A stretch of DNA of 64,000 nucleotides from Globodera rostochiensis (taxonomy: Eukaryota; Nematoda; Chromadorea; Rhabditida; Heteroderidae), in NCBI GenBank assembly GCA_018350325.1, contig JAEVLN010000040.1, positions 372,001-436,000 of the forward strand, read 5' to 3'. Position 1 is the stretch's first letter. Each line of letters opens with the position of its first letter. The notes beneath the pieces were generated by a model, which was not told where the DNA came from, made no database searches, and saw only the letters and a program-made list of their open reading frames with translations. Shown piece by piece: positions 32,840-45,700 of the stretch. The position numbers and the translations under genes were made by a program.

Positions 32840-33431
32840 ACTAACAGTCTCACAACAACTCGTGAGGTAGCCTGTGGGACAGCAACCATCAACGTTTTGC
32901 TCCAACTATTCACCTTCACACACGTATAACGGCCACCACATCGCTTGCATTTCTCCTCGGCATCGCATTTGCTTCTGTCTTCATCTTGTTTAACCAGTCC
33001 ACTCACATCTTTATGCGTTTCTTCGATTATTGGCTTCATTTCATCCAATTTTCGGATCGTTTCTTTGCCTTTTTGCAACGTCGCCTTCACCAGCCAGTAT
33101 GTTCCATTCACTTTCTCAAACGTTTCATTCACTGTATGCTGCGTTAAGACCAGAATTTGGTGCGTTTCCTTCGCAATTTTCTTCGTTTCTTCCGCAATTT
33201 TGAGAATTTCGTGCGTTGTCAGGTTCGCTTCCATTGCAGCTGCTTCTACTTTGTATTGCTGAATTGAAATCGGCATTCAGTTTTCCCTTCGGGGGTAAGG
33301 TCGCTAATTAAGTTTTTGCCATCAAACGCAAATAGATTCTTAACATAATCACTTGCTTGCGGCGGTCCAAGGACGGTCGGAACCAAAATAAGAAGGCAAA
33401 TTAAGGAAAGAAGCAGGCACCATTCGAACAT
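32840..33431 (-). pseudogene. 5' half of the cysteine-rich gene split by the LTR element
   Basis: Starts at ATG 33429-33431 with a clear signal peptide, MFEWCLLLSLICLLILVP. A helical region (THEILKIAEETKKIAKE, then KVNGTYWLVKATLQKGKE) and a cysteine-rich block (CDAEEKCKRCGGRYTC) follow, all matching 61700-62150. Two single-base deletions relative to that paralogue break the frame: one just after CRFQF near 33267, the other between the WS and DGCC positions near 32900. The rest of the gene is at 14110-14860, across the LTR element. The intron on this side (32359-32840) also holds a run of G near 32396-32408 and otherwise nothing recognisable. Confidence 0.78.
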
Positions 33432-33439
33432 TCTGGCCA

Positions 33440-34820
33440 AAAACACACACAACAACCTGTATTCAGTTTCGGAAAAATTCGTTTTAAACTCTAAGTGCCT
33501 CAAAAATAATATAAAACAAATGATGGAACTGAATTATAATTATTTCTGTATTTTAATCCCAGGTTCTAAGGAAGGCGAGCCCCATGCGATACATTTTTTG
33601 TTCGTAAGGACTGAGTGCGTGAAAACCCCTTGAGAAATAAAACCTAAAGAATAAAAAGAAAATAAAACAAGTATAAAAATCTAAAAGAGAGGAAAAAACG
33701 AATTGAATCATAGAATAAAATGAAACAAAATGAAATGTCGGTGGAGAGAGAATGAAATATGATTAATCATTTGAATCGAACAAAAGCCAAAAAACCAAAC
33801 AGAAATTTAAACAAAAGAATAACAAAATGTGAAGATTAAATGTTAACAAAAAATCAACAGAAATACCATTTAATGTGATTAGCTCGTCGCCTTATGAAAA
33901 AATGTTTGTTTTCCCTAATGAGGTGCCAACTCCATTTTTAAGCAGACATTTTTATTTCATCCAATTTTGTTTTCTTAAATCCCATAATAATTTTAAGTCA
34001 ATCGTTTAGCAATACTTTTTCTGTTTAAACTGTTGAGATGCTTTATAAATTGAAGCAAAAAACGTTATTATTTGTTGATCGATTTCTATTTACGAAATTT
34101 TATTAAAAAAAGGACGATTTTTCTGCGCCAAAATTTTTCAGGAAACCGTCATTTTGGGTGTTAGAAAACCCAGAGGACTACCCGGATTATTTGAAACAGA
34201 CCCGGTCCGGGTCTGTCCTGATTCTGAATAATTCCAATAAGAATGGACTTTTTAAAGATTATTTTAATTTATGGTGGATAATTTAGAGTTGAACATTGCC
34301 GTAGATTGTGTCGTAGTGTTTAGAGATTTTTCTCCTTATCCTTTGACAGGTTCGATTCCCGTGACCTTCGATTCTTTTTTACGAATGTTTAGCGCAGAAA
34401 TTTGTTTTTAAAAACAATTTAAATAAATTTTAAAATTATTTTTACATTTTTTAATAAATATTTGAACTTTCCTTATTATAACTTGCTCAAAGAGCACTAT
34501 TTTCGGGAAATTCTCATTTTTCCCTCAAAAATAAGAATTTTTCACAAAGTATTTAGTATGGCAAACTTACGGCAAGTGTGGAAATATGGCAAATTTCCAA
34601 AATTACGGCATGTGCCATAAAAATAGGGCAAATTGGCATCGCTGCTTTTAAAAATTTTCGTGTTTTTTCGTTTCGTACGAAAACGTATATTTTTTCGTTT
34701 TCGTGTTTCGTTTTCGTCCTAGAATTTTTTTTCGTTTCAGTTTCGTTTTCGTAAATGAAAAAAAAAATTTCGTTTTTTGTCATTCGCCTGATTGATTGGA
34801 CGCGAATTTGATTGTACCTT
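33440..34820. other. AT-rich intergenic stretch
   Basis: No gene is visible. A tRNA-like pair of promoter boxes lies near 34310-34375 (cgtagtgtttag, then ggttcgattcccg), downstream of a short GC-rich palindromic stretch (gacccggtccgggtctg) at about 34199. A dispersed atggcaaat-rich piece lies at 34556-34640, also seen at 7213-7290. Confidence 0.5.
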
Positions 34821-34825
34821 TAAAG

Positions 34826-35085
34826 TAGGGTTGGCCGGTTCCGGGATGGGATTTCCCGGGGTTTTCAGGTCCCGGTCCCGGTCGGGACGGGATTTTTTAA
34901 AACTGAAAGTCCCGGTTTTTTGTTCCCACCGGGACCGGGACCAACCGGGAAAAAAGTACACCCCCTAATGATGGCATTATCGATTCAAACCATTTTTACA
35001 AAGTCACAACTAGGTCGATGGTCTAATGGTTTCGCTCTTTGGTGAGCCTTATGTTACGTGTTGGGTTCGAACCCGCTTGAGTGCA
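34826..35085 (+). mobile_element. Left end of a hAT-like element with tRNA-like block
   Basis: TAGGG at 34826 opens an arm of repeated ccgggaccgg and complementary words up to about 34960. A tRNA-like block follows at 35005-35085 with an A-box-like tggtctaatggtt and a B box ggttcgaaccc. The same order is seen in the element at 48732-49858. I could not find the matching right end, so this may be truncated. Confidence 0.5.
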
Positions 35086-35185
35086 AAACTTATTTATTGG
35101 TTTTCCCTTCTACTCAAATAGGCATCCCCTCATTAATAAGATTTTTAAAATAAAGATACTAATATTTTTTAATTAAAAAGGCGTC

Positions 35186-35640
35186 ATGGAAAGCAATCAT
35201 TCGATCATTCAATGGCCAAAATGTAATCGTCCACAAACACCAGGCCAACTTTCTGGATGCTTTCTGAGAGTTCGTTGCCGAGATTTCCGACTTGGTCTTT
35301 TGCCGCCTTCACTTCGTAGCCCAATTTGTTTCATATTGCGTCATTAAAAAACTTTATAATTTTATATGTGTTTGTTAAATTGACCAAAATAATGACTAGA
35401 ACCCATAGTATGATCAGATTTTGAGCCAAGATTCCCGATGTTCTTGAGCACCAAATCTCGCGTTTGGTAGTCCTCAAGTCCAGGAACCCCATTTATTGAC
35501 CTTCATCACAGTTGGCCGTGAAGCAGTGGTGGTCATCGTCAAGGCATTCTTTGATCTTCACTTTTCGATTTCCGTCCGCGTCTTTTTCCCATAAAGACAT
35601 TGAAGCCCTACAAAATGGCGCCATGTCATTTGGGCACGAG
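35186..35640 (-). pseudogene. Decayed copy of the cysteine-rich gene at 51864-53483
   Basis: 35200-35325 matches the last exon of the gene at 51864-53483 almost exactly. It then jumps within the shared word caattt straight into sequence equivalent to 52503, so about 500 bases holding the linker exon are deleted. The module exon at about 35515-35620 encodes KIKECLDDDHHCFTANCDEG, matching KECLDNDHYCFKAICAEG of the gene. The signal peptide and first modules are absent. Confidence 0.72.
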
Positions 35641-35919
35641 TCATTTGGGCACTAATTCCGGATTTTTTTAAAATAAAACATTACGAAATAGGGGGTAATA
35701 CAGTGGTTTAGGGGCTCCCTGTTTTAAAAAATAATTTGTTTTTTCAAAGTCGATAAAAAAGTGTTTTTACGGGTATTCAGGTGGTCTAGAATCCGAATTG
35801 GACTTCCGTTTCGACCAAATGCGAACCCGAACCCGAATTCGAACAATTTTGGAAAGTTTTGAGCTTTCGGGTTCGGGTTCGCATTTGGTCGAAACGGAAG
35901 TCCAATTCGGATTCTACAC

Positions 35920-36180
35920 CACCCCGACGGGCGGCACAAAAAGGATGGTGCCGATCGAAGCCGCGAATGGCCTTTGGATTAAACCAAGTAAAAAGGGTGG
36001 TTGGAGGAAGCCCAAAAGGTAGAACCCGGGCAGGAACTGGATCCAGACCAGGATTTTCCAGTGTTCTGGAATCCTGGTATTTTCGTCGACGGACTAGGAT
36101 CACGACATGGATTTTAATCTTCGTAAACCCAGATCAAGGTCATTTCCCGAAATTCAGATTTAGGCCCGTGAATTTTTAAA
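35920..36180 (+). repeat. Dispersed repeat, copy 1
   Basis: A ~250 bp stretch containing cgacgggcggcacaaaa and gatccagaccaggatttcca that recurs in the same order at 39313-39590 with moderate divergence. The frames through it are not convincing proteins. A preceding inverted pair of gttcgggttcgcatttggtc words lies at about 35810-35910. Confidence 0.65.
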
Positions 36181-36429
36181 ATTCCGGGCTACCAAAAAAT
36201 TGTGAGACCACGATTATGAAACTTACAGCAAAGGGAGTCTCAGTGACCTAAAATGTTATTTTCTGAAGTAGATAACAACGATTATAACGCCTAAATTAAA
36301 TGTTTTTATATTATTTTGATGTTAATTTTATATAGAAAGCATTCTTTTTATAAATAATTAAAGACAAAAAATCTCACGCGGATTTTATACTCGGCATATC
36401 TTTGGTCCATGAGACAATCTGATAGTCCC

Positions 36430-37865
36430 CGTCACAACATTTTGAGTCGTCCTTCCACCCTTCCGACCGCAGTCAGAGTGGCACCTTTTTTGCTTCTTTT
36501 ATCTCAAGTTCATCAAAAATGTGATCATAGCACAGTCGGTTTTGCCGTGGATCGCTCGCCAACTTCCAAAATAACCAATCCTTTTGGGATGCCAATGCCA
36601 AAATATTACCGTTTGGCAGCTTTGAAATTGTCGGGTCCTAAAGTTGCAAATATAAATTTAATGGGAAAATTTGAATTTTTAAACGATAATTTAAAGGAAT
36701 AGGATTTTAAACAAATATCCGCATAAAAAGGGTTTTTAAAATGACTGAAAGACTCGAAGGTGACAAAAAAAGAAAAATTGATAAATTTTAAATATTATTG
36801 TTCGACATTTAAAAAAAACTTTTAATGGGATGTTTGAATAGTAAAAAAGAACTTTGAATTAACTTTTAAAAGACCCCATGAAAAAGATATTTGCAACTTT
36901 AGGAAAAAAGCGAGAATATATGCTCGTGGTTTGAAGGGTCGGGAAAAGTTGTGAAAAAGACTATGTCCTCATCGATCTTGAACTCGTGAGTTTAAAATAA
37001 TGAATTAATTATCCTTTTAGGCATAAAAGCATTCCGGTGAAAAAATCTAATAATATCCCAGAATCCGACCTTTTTAAAACTTTTAGGGCCCCTAGGGGCG
37101 AGGGAGTAGGCGGTGCTGGTCGGCGCCCGAGAAATTTTAAATTTTTGACTCAATTTGTTAAGAGATTTGCAACAATAATTTTAAAAACATGGTAATTTTG
37201 AAGCTCTTTAAAAATGGGAGGGGTCGGGTAGGTACCGACCAGGGATGGTCGGAATTCCGACTTCCCGACTCCCCGAATGTACTATTCCTCAACGACATTT
37301 CGTCAATAAGAAAGAATTTTAAAAAACAACAAATTTATTAAATTTAAGTTTATGGGTATTCGGGGCGTAGAAGCCGATTCTGTACATTACGATCAATTTT
37401 GAACCCCGGACCCTAATTTGAAGGTTTTTTGAAATTTCAATATTTTTTCAGAAATCAATTTTAGTCTTAAAACTTGCTATCATCCGAAAAGCACTCATGA
37501 TTTATAGGCCTTTGTTGTTTTTTTAAATTCTTTCTTATTGACGAAAAGTCGTTGACGAAGAGTCCATTGACGAAAAGTCATTGAACCCTTTATTCTTTTA
37601 AATATTGTGTTTTAAATGCCAGAGTTGAAGACTTGCCATCAAAATGATATTTGCCACTTTAGGACCCGTCAAAACATCCAGAGGTATTCTTTTGGCATCC
37701 CAAAAATGATTTGTCTTATCTTTGAAGAGGTTTCGTAAACCTCGGCAAGAGCAAGCGTGCAAAGACAAAATTCGAATTCTTCATGAACTTGAGATAGAGG
37801 AACAAATAAAGGGGAAACTGCCTGCAAGTGGACGAAAGGGTCGAAGAAGTCAGAATGTTGTGAAA
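36430..37865. mobile_element. Element with ~230 bp diverged inverted arms
   Basis: 36430-36660 is the reverse complement of about 37640-37865 with perhaps three quarters identity: shared words include atctcaagttcat, ttttgggatgcca and gggtcctaaagt, in mirrored order. The interior has no gene. It is likely a non-autonomous DNA transposon; exact ends and target duplication were not determined. Confidence 0.55.
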
Positions 37866-37869
37866 TTTC

Positions 37870-39300
37870 TAAAAATTATGTCGATTTTTAGATTTTCCAA
37901 AAATGCTAATTTTCTGCGAATTCTGCTTATTTTGAGGGCGCGGGCGGGTCGACGGTGCCGATAGGCGCCGCCGAAAAAGTTTTTTTGATTTTTAATGACA
38001 ATTTGTTAAGAAAATTGGCCCAAGAATGAATAATTTTGCAAAAATAGCTATTTGTAAATGGTGTTGTAAATAAAAATTTTAACTTAGAATTTCTGGTTTT
38101 TTTCTGGTTTTTTCTCTAAAAAACCAGAAATCAGAATTCTGGTTGCAAAAAAACCAGAAACCAGAAAAGAATTCTGGTGCCCACCAGAAATTCTGATAAA
38201 TCAGAAAATCAGAACAGAACAGAGCACATCCCTGCCACCCACAAATCTCACGACAGCACCTCTCACCACTCCACCAGAGTATATTTGTAATTTTGACAAA
38301 AAAATCCTTTACTTAGGGCACTTCACTTGTGATTTGTGGGCATCGAATCCTTTAAATCTAAAGATTTGGCAAAACGTCCAATGCTAATTTTGAATAAACT
38401 AGCATTATTCACTAACAATTTTCAATCCTGCAAATCCCGCACCTAAATTGCGGGATCCCGGTGCGGGATTTTTTTTAGAAATCTTTGCGTGAGCGGATTT
38501 GCGGGATTAATCCCGCAAAACGCAAAAAATGCGGAATTGCGGAGCGGGATTCCGCAAAATCCCGCGCGGGATCCGCTCCCCGCCGGACTCTAATCGTGCC
38601 GAGCACTACTTGGGATAAGAAATATTGGAAAATCATCGCAGAATATTTTTATAGATGAACATAAAATTATTTAAAAAAGCATTATTTTTGCAGGTTTATT
38701 AGAGAAAATAAATAAAGAAATAATATATTATAAGTATTTAGATTTGCAAAAAAAATTATATAAATTGTATAAAAGGGTCCGTAGCGTGTTTTTTGTGCTT
38801 TTCAGCGCGGGGGGATAACATTTAATATGATTTTGAAATTAAAAACTTAGTTTTTTAGCATAAATGTCAATTTTTGTTTAAAATAGAGTTTGATATTTTG
38901 GTCCGATTGACTTACGGGCAAAATGTTTGAAAGTTTGCATTTTAAAGAAAATCTCTTCTAGTAATTTTAATTATCGGAGATTGGGTCGTGTTACCCAAAA
39001 CTTTTGCATTTACTGCGCTTTATAAAAACAGGTCAATGAACGCTACGGCCCTTTAAATAGTGGCCAAGCATTGGTCACTGGTCGTTTAAATAGAAATTAA
39101 TCAATAAAACTAAGCTAGGTATATAAATTAATATCAATTAAACAACGGCATCCGCTGAAATTTTGGTCACTGTCCGGCTTTGTTTGTAAAATCCCTCAGA
39201 CATGGGACCTAAAGGACAGAAATGTTTAGTATTTTTCTCTGTTCATTAGAGAACATAATTAATGAATTAATTACCCAATACCACTCGAAGGCGCACACAT
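37870..39300. other. Gene-free stretch with two inverted word arrays
   Basis: 38100-38230 is an array of ccagaaa and tttctgg words. 38430-38600 is an array of gcgggatt and tcccgca words ending in gccgagcacta, which resembles the end of the element at 62421-63512 (TAGTGTTCGGC in the opposite direction). These look like arms of further hAT-like elements whose partners I could not place. Confidence 0.45.
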
Positions 39301-39312
39301 TCAGATGAATCA

Positions 39313-39590
39313 TTGGCCGACGGGCGGCACAAAAGGGGTGGTGCCGGTCGAAACCGCGAATGGCCTTGCAGGAAACCAAGTAAAAAGGGTGATTGGAACA
39401 AGCCCAAAAAATAGAGTCCGGACAGAATCTGGATCCAGACCAGGATTTCCAGGACTCTTGACCCGGAATCCTTTTTCGTCGATAAAGCAGAATCAGCATA
39501 TCATGGAAACCAGACTTTTTAATTCTTGTAAATCCAGGCAAGGTCATTTCCAAAAAACAGACCCAGAGGTCCGTGATTTTTAAAATGGCT
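39313..39590 (+). repeat. Dispersed repeat, copy 2
   Basis: Second copy of the repeat at 35920-36180, same orientation. Confidence 0.65.
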
Positions 39591-39939
39591 CCGGCTAGAC
39601 AAATCGATCTAGGCGTGAAGCAAGTCGATCAGAGGCCATTCGGATACCTGCCGACTAGTCCCAGTGTAAAAGGGACACTTCAGTAACATTAAGAAACATA
39701 AAAGCGATTGACCGAATGGTACTTATGGGTGCATTGGGAAGTCAAAACTACCCCTTAATTCGTCACCCTTGCCGGGGTCCTGTGCACAGTTGTCTTTTGT
39801 TTACATTTGTCTGCGGTGAAATGGGGGTCATTTTTACTTTTGGTACTCAAATGTCCCTTTTGCACTGGGACTCAGTCAACCGGTATCCAAATCGCCTCAC
39901 ATCGACTTGCTTCACACCTAGATCGAGTCTCGTCGGGAG

Positions 39940-40170
39940 CTTTCGATTGATACCAAAGTTTGGCAACGACATTTTTGTCGTCAACGGATGTGCAACAAAA
40001 CATGAACACTTAAAATGCGTTTACGACAAGTTGGATCCGTTTTGCTTATCGGAGGACAAAAGGTACGAACATTGCGAATACTGCGAGGGCTCCAGTTGCA
40101 ATTCGAACAAAACTGAATTGGAGACGCTTTACCTGCCCAAAACGGTGGGGACAAAGTCGACGAAAGCGTT
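39940..40170 (+). pseudogene. Cysteine-rich module fragment
   Basis: Within a plus-strand frame (39716-40177) the segment FVVNGCATKHEHLKC, then DPFCLSEDKRYEHC and CEGSSCNSN has the GC...C...C..C....CN spacing seen at the end of Ly6/three-finger-type domains. A different frame just downstream encodes a T/E/S-rich linker (TTTTEELDNETDESES), so a small frameshift or an unseen intron separates them. No signal peptide is in frame. It is related in style, not closely in sequence, to the modules at 58.6-62.3 kb. Confidence 0.5.
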
Positions 40171-40179
40171 CAACTAAGG

Positions 40180-41590
40180 GAACGACGACGACGGAGGAAC
40201 TTGACAATGAAACGGACGAATCGGAGAGCACGAAACATTCGAAAAAGGCAAGTGCCAATTTTAATAATAATTTTGAATTGTTTTTAATTCAATTTTAATT
40301 AAAAGATTATTAACTTAATTTTTCATTAAAAAATTTTAAATTAATTTTAATTTAAAATTTTATTAATTTGTTTTAAGCAAGTCTTAAACATTTCAGACCA
40401 GGGAGTCGATATTTTTTAAAATAATTTTGGGAAATATCACAAACATTTTGTGATGGAATTCAAAAAGAATGAAAATATTAATTTTTTTTTAGAACAATTG
40501 TCCGCAAAAAACCCTTTGTCTTTACCAAACAAATGGCCTAAAATTATTCAGTTAGCCCCCTCTACAAAGCGGCCCCGACGGCCGAGGGCGTCGAAACGGC
40601 CGAAGACGCCCGAAACAACAGCTACAAATGCTGCTGCTGCTGCACCACACCCATCAGCAATGCCCGCCGTTCTGCTGCCCTTTTGCTGTATATTTAGAAA
40701 ATTAATTTAAAAATTAGCACATTTATAATCGAGACAACTCGCGGTTTGGGGCATCGGTCTCAAATTTGAGGGTCGAGTGTTAAACCCAAAAATGTCGGGA
40801 GTCGGGGACGTCGGGTAGCAACTTATTTTAAAATGCTCTTCAATATATAACGACGTGCTGCCTTTCTTCATTAAAAATGTTAACTTAATTAAGTGCCGTT
40901 GTTCTTCCGCCATTTGACAGTCAATGTTTTTGATGGCTGATAGTGATCGCTTTGGAAATCAAATGATTGTGCAATTATAATTATTCAAACATTTTTTGTT
41001 TTGGTGCCATCTCTAAATTCAACAAATCCAAAATAGGGAATTAGCAAATTTTTAAAAGAATTGTGACATACCAATCAATTCAAGTGGCCCTCTAAATTGT
41101 GCCAACTATTCGTCCTCGCTTCAATTGTGGCATCCAATTTTTGGGTGGAGAAACATTAAACATAAACTACGCTGGCCGACAAATATTTAAATATTGTTTA
41201 AAGGTTGTCATTTTTTGCTTCAGCGGTCTTTCTTGTGCTTATTTTTTTTTTTGCTCATTTTTTAAAATCATTTTCAAAGAGGCAAAAAATGACCGTTTTT
41301 CAAAATTTTCTCCGGCGCCTATCGGCACCGCCGACCCCCCCCCCCACCTAAAAGCTTAAAATAGATTTACAAGGCCGCTGAAAAAAAGACATCCTTCAAA
41401 ATTTTTAAAAATAATTACTGTTAATATTTCAAAAAATATTTATTAAATAAATTATATTTTAAAAAAAAATATTTTTTTTTTTATTTTTTTGAAAATTTTT
41501 CCGTTTTCCGTTGTTTTTGGCACTTTTTTTCCGTTTTCCGTTAAAAAAATATTTCAGTTTTCCGTTTTTTAAAAAAAATTTTCGCCCATC
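40180..41590. other. AT-rich stretch without a clear gene
   Basis: A plus-strand frame at 40450-40710 is lysine/proline/alanine-rich and unsupported. A GC-rich palindrome lies at 41312-41334 followed by a run of C. 41500-41580 is an array of ccgttttccgtt words, also present in inverted form near 47290-47340. Confidence 0.5.
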
Positions 41591-41598
41591 TCTGCTGG

Positions 41599-42424
41599 TG
41601 AGAGTTCGTGCACAGAGGGTACGGTAATGAGGGAGTGAGAGTTCGTGCACAGAGGGTACGGTAATGAGGGAGTGAGAGTTCGTGCACAGAGGGTACGGTA
41701 ATGAGGGAGTGAGAGTTCGTGCACAGTGGGTACGGTAATGAGAGAGTGAAAGTTCGTGCACAGAGGGTACGGTAATGAGGGAGTGAGAGTTCGTGCACAG
41801 TGGGTACGGTAATGAGAGAGTGAAAGTTCTTGCACAGAGGGTACGGTAATGAGGGAGTGAGAGTTCGTGCAAAGAGGGTACGGTAATGAGGGAGTGAAAG
41901 TTCGTGCACAGAGGGTACGGTAATGAGGGAGTGAGAGTTCGTGCACAGAGGGTACGGTAATGAGAGAGTGAGAGTTCGTGCACAGAGGGTACGGTAATGA
42001 GGGAGTGAGAGTTCGTGCACAGAGGGTACGGTAATGAGGGAGTGAGAGTTCGTGCACAGAGGGTACGGTAATGAGGGAGTGAAAGTTCGTGCACAGAGGG
42101 TACGGTAATGAGGGAGTGAGAGTTCGTGCACAGAGGGTACGGTAATGAGGGAGTGAGAGTTCGTGCACAGTGGGTACGGTAATGAGAGAGTGAAAGTTCG
42201 TGCACAGAGGGTACGGTAATGAGGGAGTGAGAGTTCGTGCACAGTGGGTACGGTAATGAGAGAGTGAAAGTTCTTGCACAGAGGGTACGGTAATGAGGGA
42301 GTGAGAGTTCGTGCACAGAGGGTACGGTAATGAGGGAGTGAAAGTTCGTGCACAGAGGGTACGGTAATGAGGGAGTGAGAGTTCGTGCACAGAGGGTACG
42401 GTAATGAGGGAGTGAGTGGTCGTG
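41599..42424. repeat. 37 bp minisatellite, ~22 units
   Basis: Units of 37 bp (core gttcgtgcacagagggtacg) repeat about 22 times. Sequence variants (agtgggtacg with gagagagtgaaag, and gttcttgc) occur at 41721 and again at 42165, exactly 444 bases or 12 units apart, showing a segmental copy inside the array. Since 37 is not a multiple of three, all three minus-strand frames stay open with the same repeated peptide; I do not call these genes. Confidence 0.95.
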
Positions 42425-42721
42425 CGCAGATGAAATGGACATTTGGCGTGGGCAACTTTAGGGTATGCCCTTATTTAAAGATTTGTCCTATTTCAGGGTT
42501 TCTTCCTTATTTTATCCTTGTTTTTTTTTATTCATTAAAAGTTAAGTTCAATAAAAAACTGTAACAAAAAACCCCCTATTTATTAATTTTCGAAGATTTT
42601 TATAATAATTGATCTAATTTTCAAAAGAAACAAATGCACGAATTAATATTTAAAATTCAGTCCATTCGAAACAAAAAATTAGGCAAAATTCTGCAGATCG
42701 CCACCATTGGTTGGTGTGCCG

Positions 42722-45700
42722 TCATTGTTGCTGCCTTTTACCAAAACGCCGCCATATCTTCGACAACAACGGCACTTCAGGTTCTTCCGCAGTCATTTCG
42801 ACTTCCAAAATCACCGTGTCGTTCTCCTCGTCGTACAATCCGTTGTTCCGGTCCATCAATTTCTAAATCCAGCATTTTTGTTATGGTCTATGGCATTTCG
42901 ATCATACAACCTCAAATGACATAAACAGAGATGATCCCCAACTTTTTTTCTTCGAGGTATAAATTAGGCGTTTTGACTCTCGCGTGTGGTCCGTTTTCCC
43001 CTCCTTTTGTGAAACAATTCGCAGTGTTGCCGAAACGGCACAGCTCCAATTGGCATCTTAACAATAATTAAATGATGAAAAATGAATTATTTATTGTTGT
43101 GTGACAAATGCCCACCATTTCCAACGTTACAGTGGAGGTAAAAAGCCCAAACTTTTTTATTGAAATCTTTTTGGATATATTTTTAGTAGTGCCAGATCAA
43201 TAGAGACGAGATTTTAGGGGTTTATCTATTTTTTTTTTGCGGAAGGGTTTGACGAGAGAAGCCCAGAAAAAGCATTATTTCGAAAACATTTTGAATTTGA
43301 GCGACCTTTTAATCCCTCCCTATTTCGCTATTTTTGCGTTTTTAGTCCCTATTTGGGCACTTTTGCCCAAAATTTCTTAAAAATTCAATTTTAGGCAAAA
43401 GATTCTTAAGGAAAATGCAATAAAAACGAAAATGTACCCCTTAAAAATTAAAAAAATTTTCTTTTACAAAAATGCACCCCTGAAAAATGACCATTCTTGG
43501 ACCAAAAATGCACCCATTTTTTTAATTTATATTTTTTATAGAATTTAAAAACATGTGAAAAATAGTACATTTATAAAAGTTAGAGGAAAATTAATAAGGA
43601 TATTTTATTCAAAAATTGATTGGATTTGGTTAATTTTAGCACCTTTTTAAATCAATATTTAGGCACTTTTTGGGGGGGTTTGATTAGAGAAAGGACCGAT
43701 CGAGATTCTCGATCGAAATCTCGATCGAACGAATTTTTTCGAGATCTTCGAGATACGAGATTTTTCGAGATTCTCGATCGTAATCTCGATCGAAAAGTTT
43801 CGAGATTTCGATCGAGAATCTCGATCGAAAAAGTACCGAGATTCACAATCTTGGTTCAAATTTACTTTAATTTTAGGTGAAAAACTAAGTAAAAATGGAC
43901 AGAGGGTCCCGAAAATCGGACAAAATGTCCCCTTGCCCATGTAAAATACTGGATTAAACTAAGGGTACCACGGGGCCGGGTTACCGGTTTTTAGGTCTTA
44001 AAATGAAGTCCAGGTCCCGGTTTTTTGGTAACGCAGGGACCGGGACTAATTAGTAATTACACCCCTAATGTGATATCATTGAGCGAAGCGACAGACCGAT
44101 GACGGGGCGGTGATCTTGCGTACTTTTTGATAAGAACACCCCTCAAGTAAATCGATGGCCTAGTGGTTTTCTTTTCGACAAGGCGGGTTCCGGCCCCGTT
44201 TTTTTGTTCCCAGCCGGAACCAAGTATTTGGGTATTTTCGGCTGAATTTGCATTAATTTATTGCATTTTTTTAAAGAACGCATTTTTATTAAATTTGCGC
44301 TTAAAAAATGCCAAAGTGTAAAAATATTTGCTCAATTTTATCCAAATTTCTAAAATTCACAGCAATTTTCTTAATAAACTTTAAAAATTTTCCTGGCGGC
44401 GCCTGTCGGCACCGCTAGCCCTCTCCTTTCCACAAAAATAAAAACTTTCTTGATAAAGGGCGCGCACTTACGGCACACCGACCCATCCCTCTCCCTACTA
44501 AAAATATTTTAGATACATAACTTGTGCGCAAAAAAATTTCACTAATGATTTGAACTTGATTTTCAGGAATCTTGTTGTTTTTTTCCTGTCCAGCACCGAC
44601 AATAATAATATTGAATAATAAATTCGCTTTGAAAATTCACAATAAGAAGAAATTGAAAATCTCGTGAGATTTTTCGAGATTCGAGATTTTACGAGATTCT
44701 CGATCGTAACCTCGATCGGTCCTCAAGTCCTTTCTCTAGTTTTGATCAATAAACCCCAACCCTAACCCCTACCCCCCCTCCTCTACCCCCTACCCCTGCC
44801 CCTGCCCACCAGTGTTCTCTCCGTTGCACTGAAGGAAAAAGGCCAAATATTTTTGTTCGGAGACGGTTGAATACGTCACAATTTTCCACGGAAGGCCCCT
44901 AATGTAGATGGGCTCGCTGTATCGGCGTTTGGTTCCATCCTCACGCGCAAATTCGGACACTTTTTCGATTTTCAACAAAATCGTCACTTTGACGGCATCG
45001 ATCGTTGCTTGGTTGGGAATTGCAGCGGGTACCGCTCGAGCAGAACGCTGTTCGGATGAACGTAGTGCTGCAAAATGCTGTCAAGCTCGTCACTTGTTAA
45101 TAGTCCGCACGAAACTGTAAAGTTTAATCGAATTTAAAGTCGATTAAAGTCGATTATGGAGATTTGAATTTAAATTCAAAAAAGATGTTACTGTAAGGAC
45201 CGGGCTTACCCTTTTGCCTATTCTTTATTATACATACCAATATTATCAATAAAATCCTTTTGTGGGATGAGCGGAAAACGAATTTTGAAGAATGCCGGGC
45301 CGAGCTTCTCATCGATGTAATCCAAACACCGGCGAGCAAAGTCCTAAAATAATAAAAATTGATAATTTAAATAATTCTTAACATTTGGCTTTAAATTTAC
45401 AAACGCCCTAAATCACTTCTATGGGCTTTCCAGCCTCAAAAAGTGAAGCATTTTAAATATTTAAACCGGTTATTCAAACTGATTCAGAAAGAAACAATTT
45501 CCAAAATAAATAAAATTATAAAATTAATAATTGTTGTCTGATAAATATAAAAACATTTCTCACCTTTTCTCCAAGAAAGCGAGCCTCGGCTAAAGCAACA
45601 AAAACATTGCGCAACTCCGGTGTGGGAAAGGCCACGCAAGCTTTAACCAATCCGGGCAAGTTATATTTATTGGCTAAAAGATAATTAACCAATGAAAAGT

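Noticed and set aside
41599..42424. CRISPR-like array
   Set aside because: Units are adjacent with no unique spacers, and the setting is a eukaryotic genome.
41459..42455. Three overlapping ~300-codon frames of HYRTLCARTLTPS-type repeats
   Set aside because: Produced by a 37 bp minisatellite read in all three frames; no start context, domain or exon signals.
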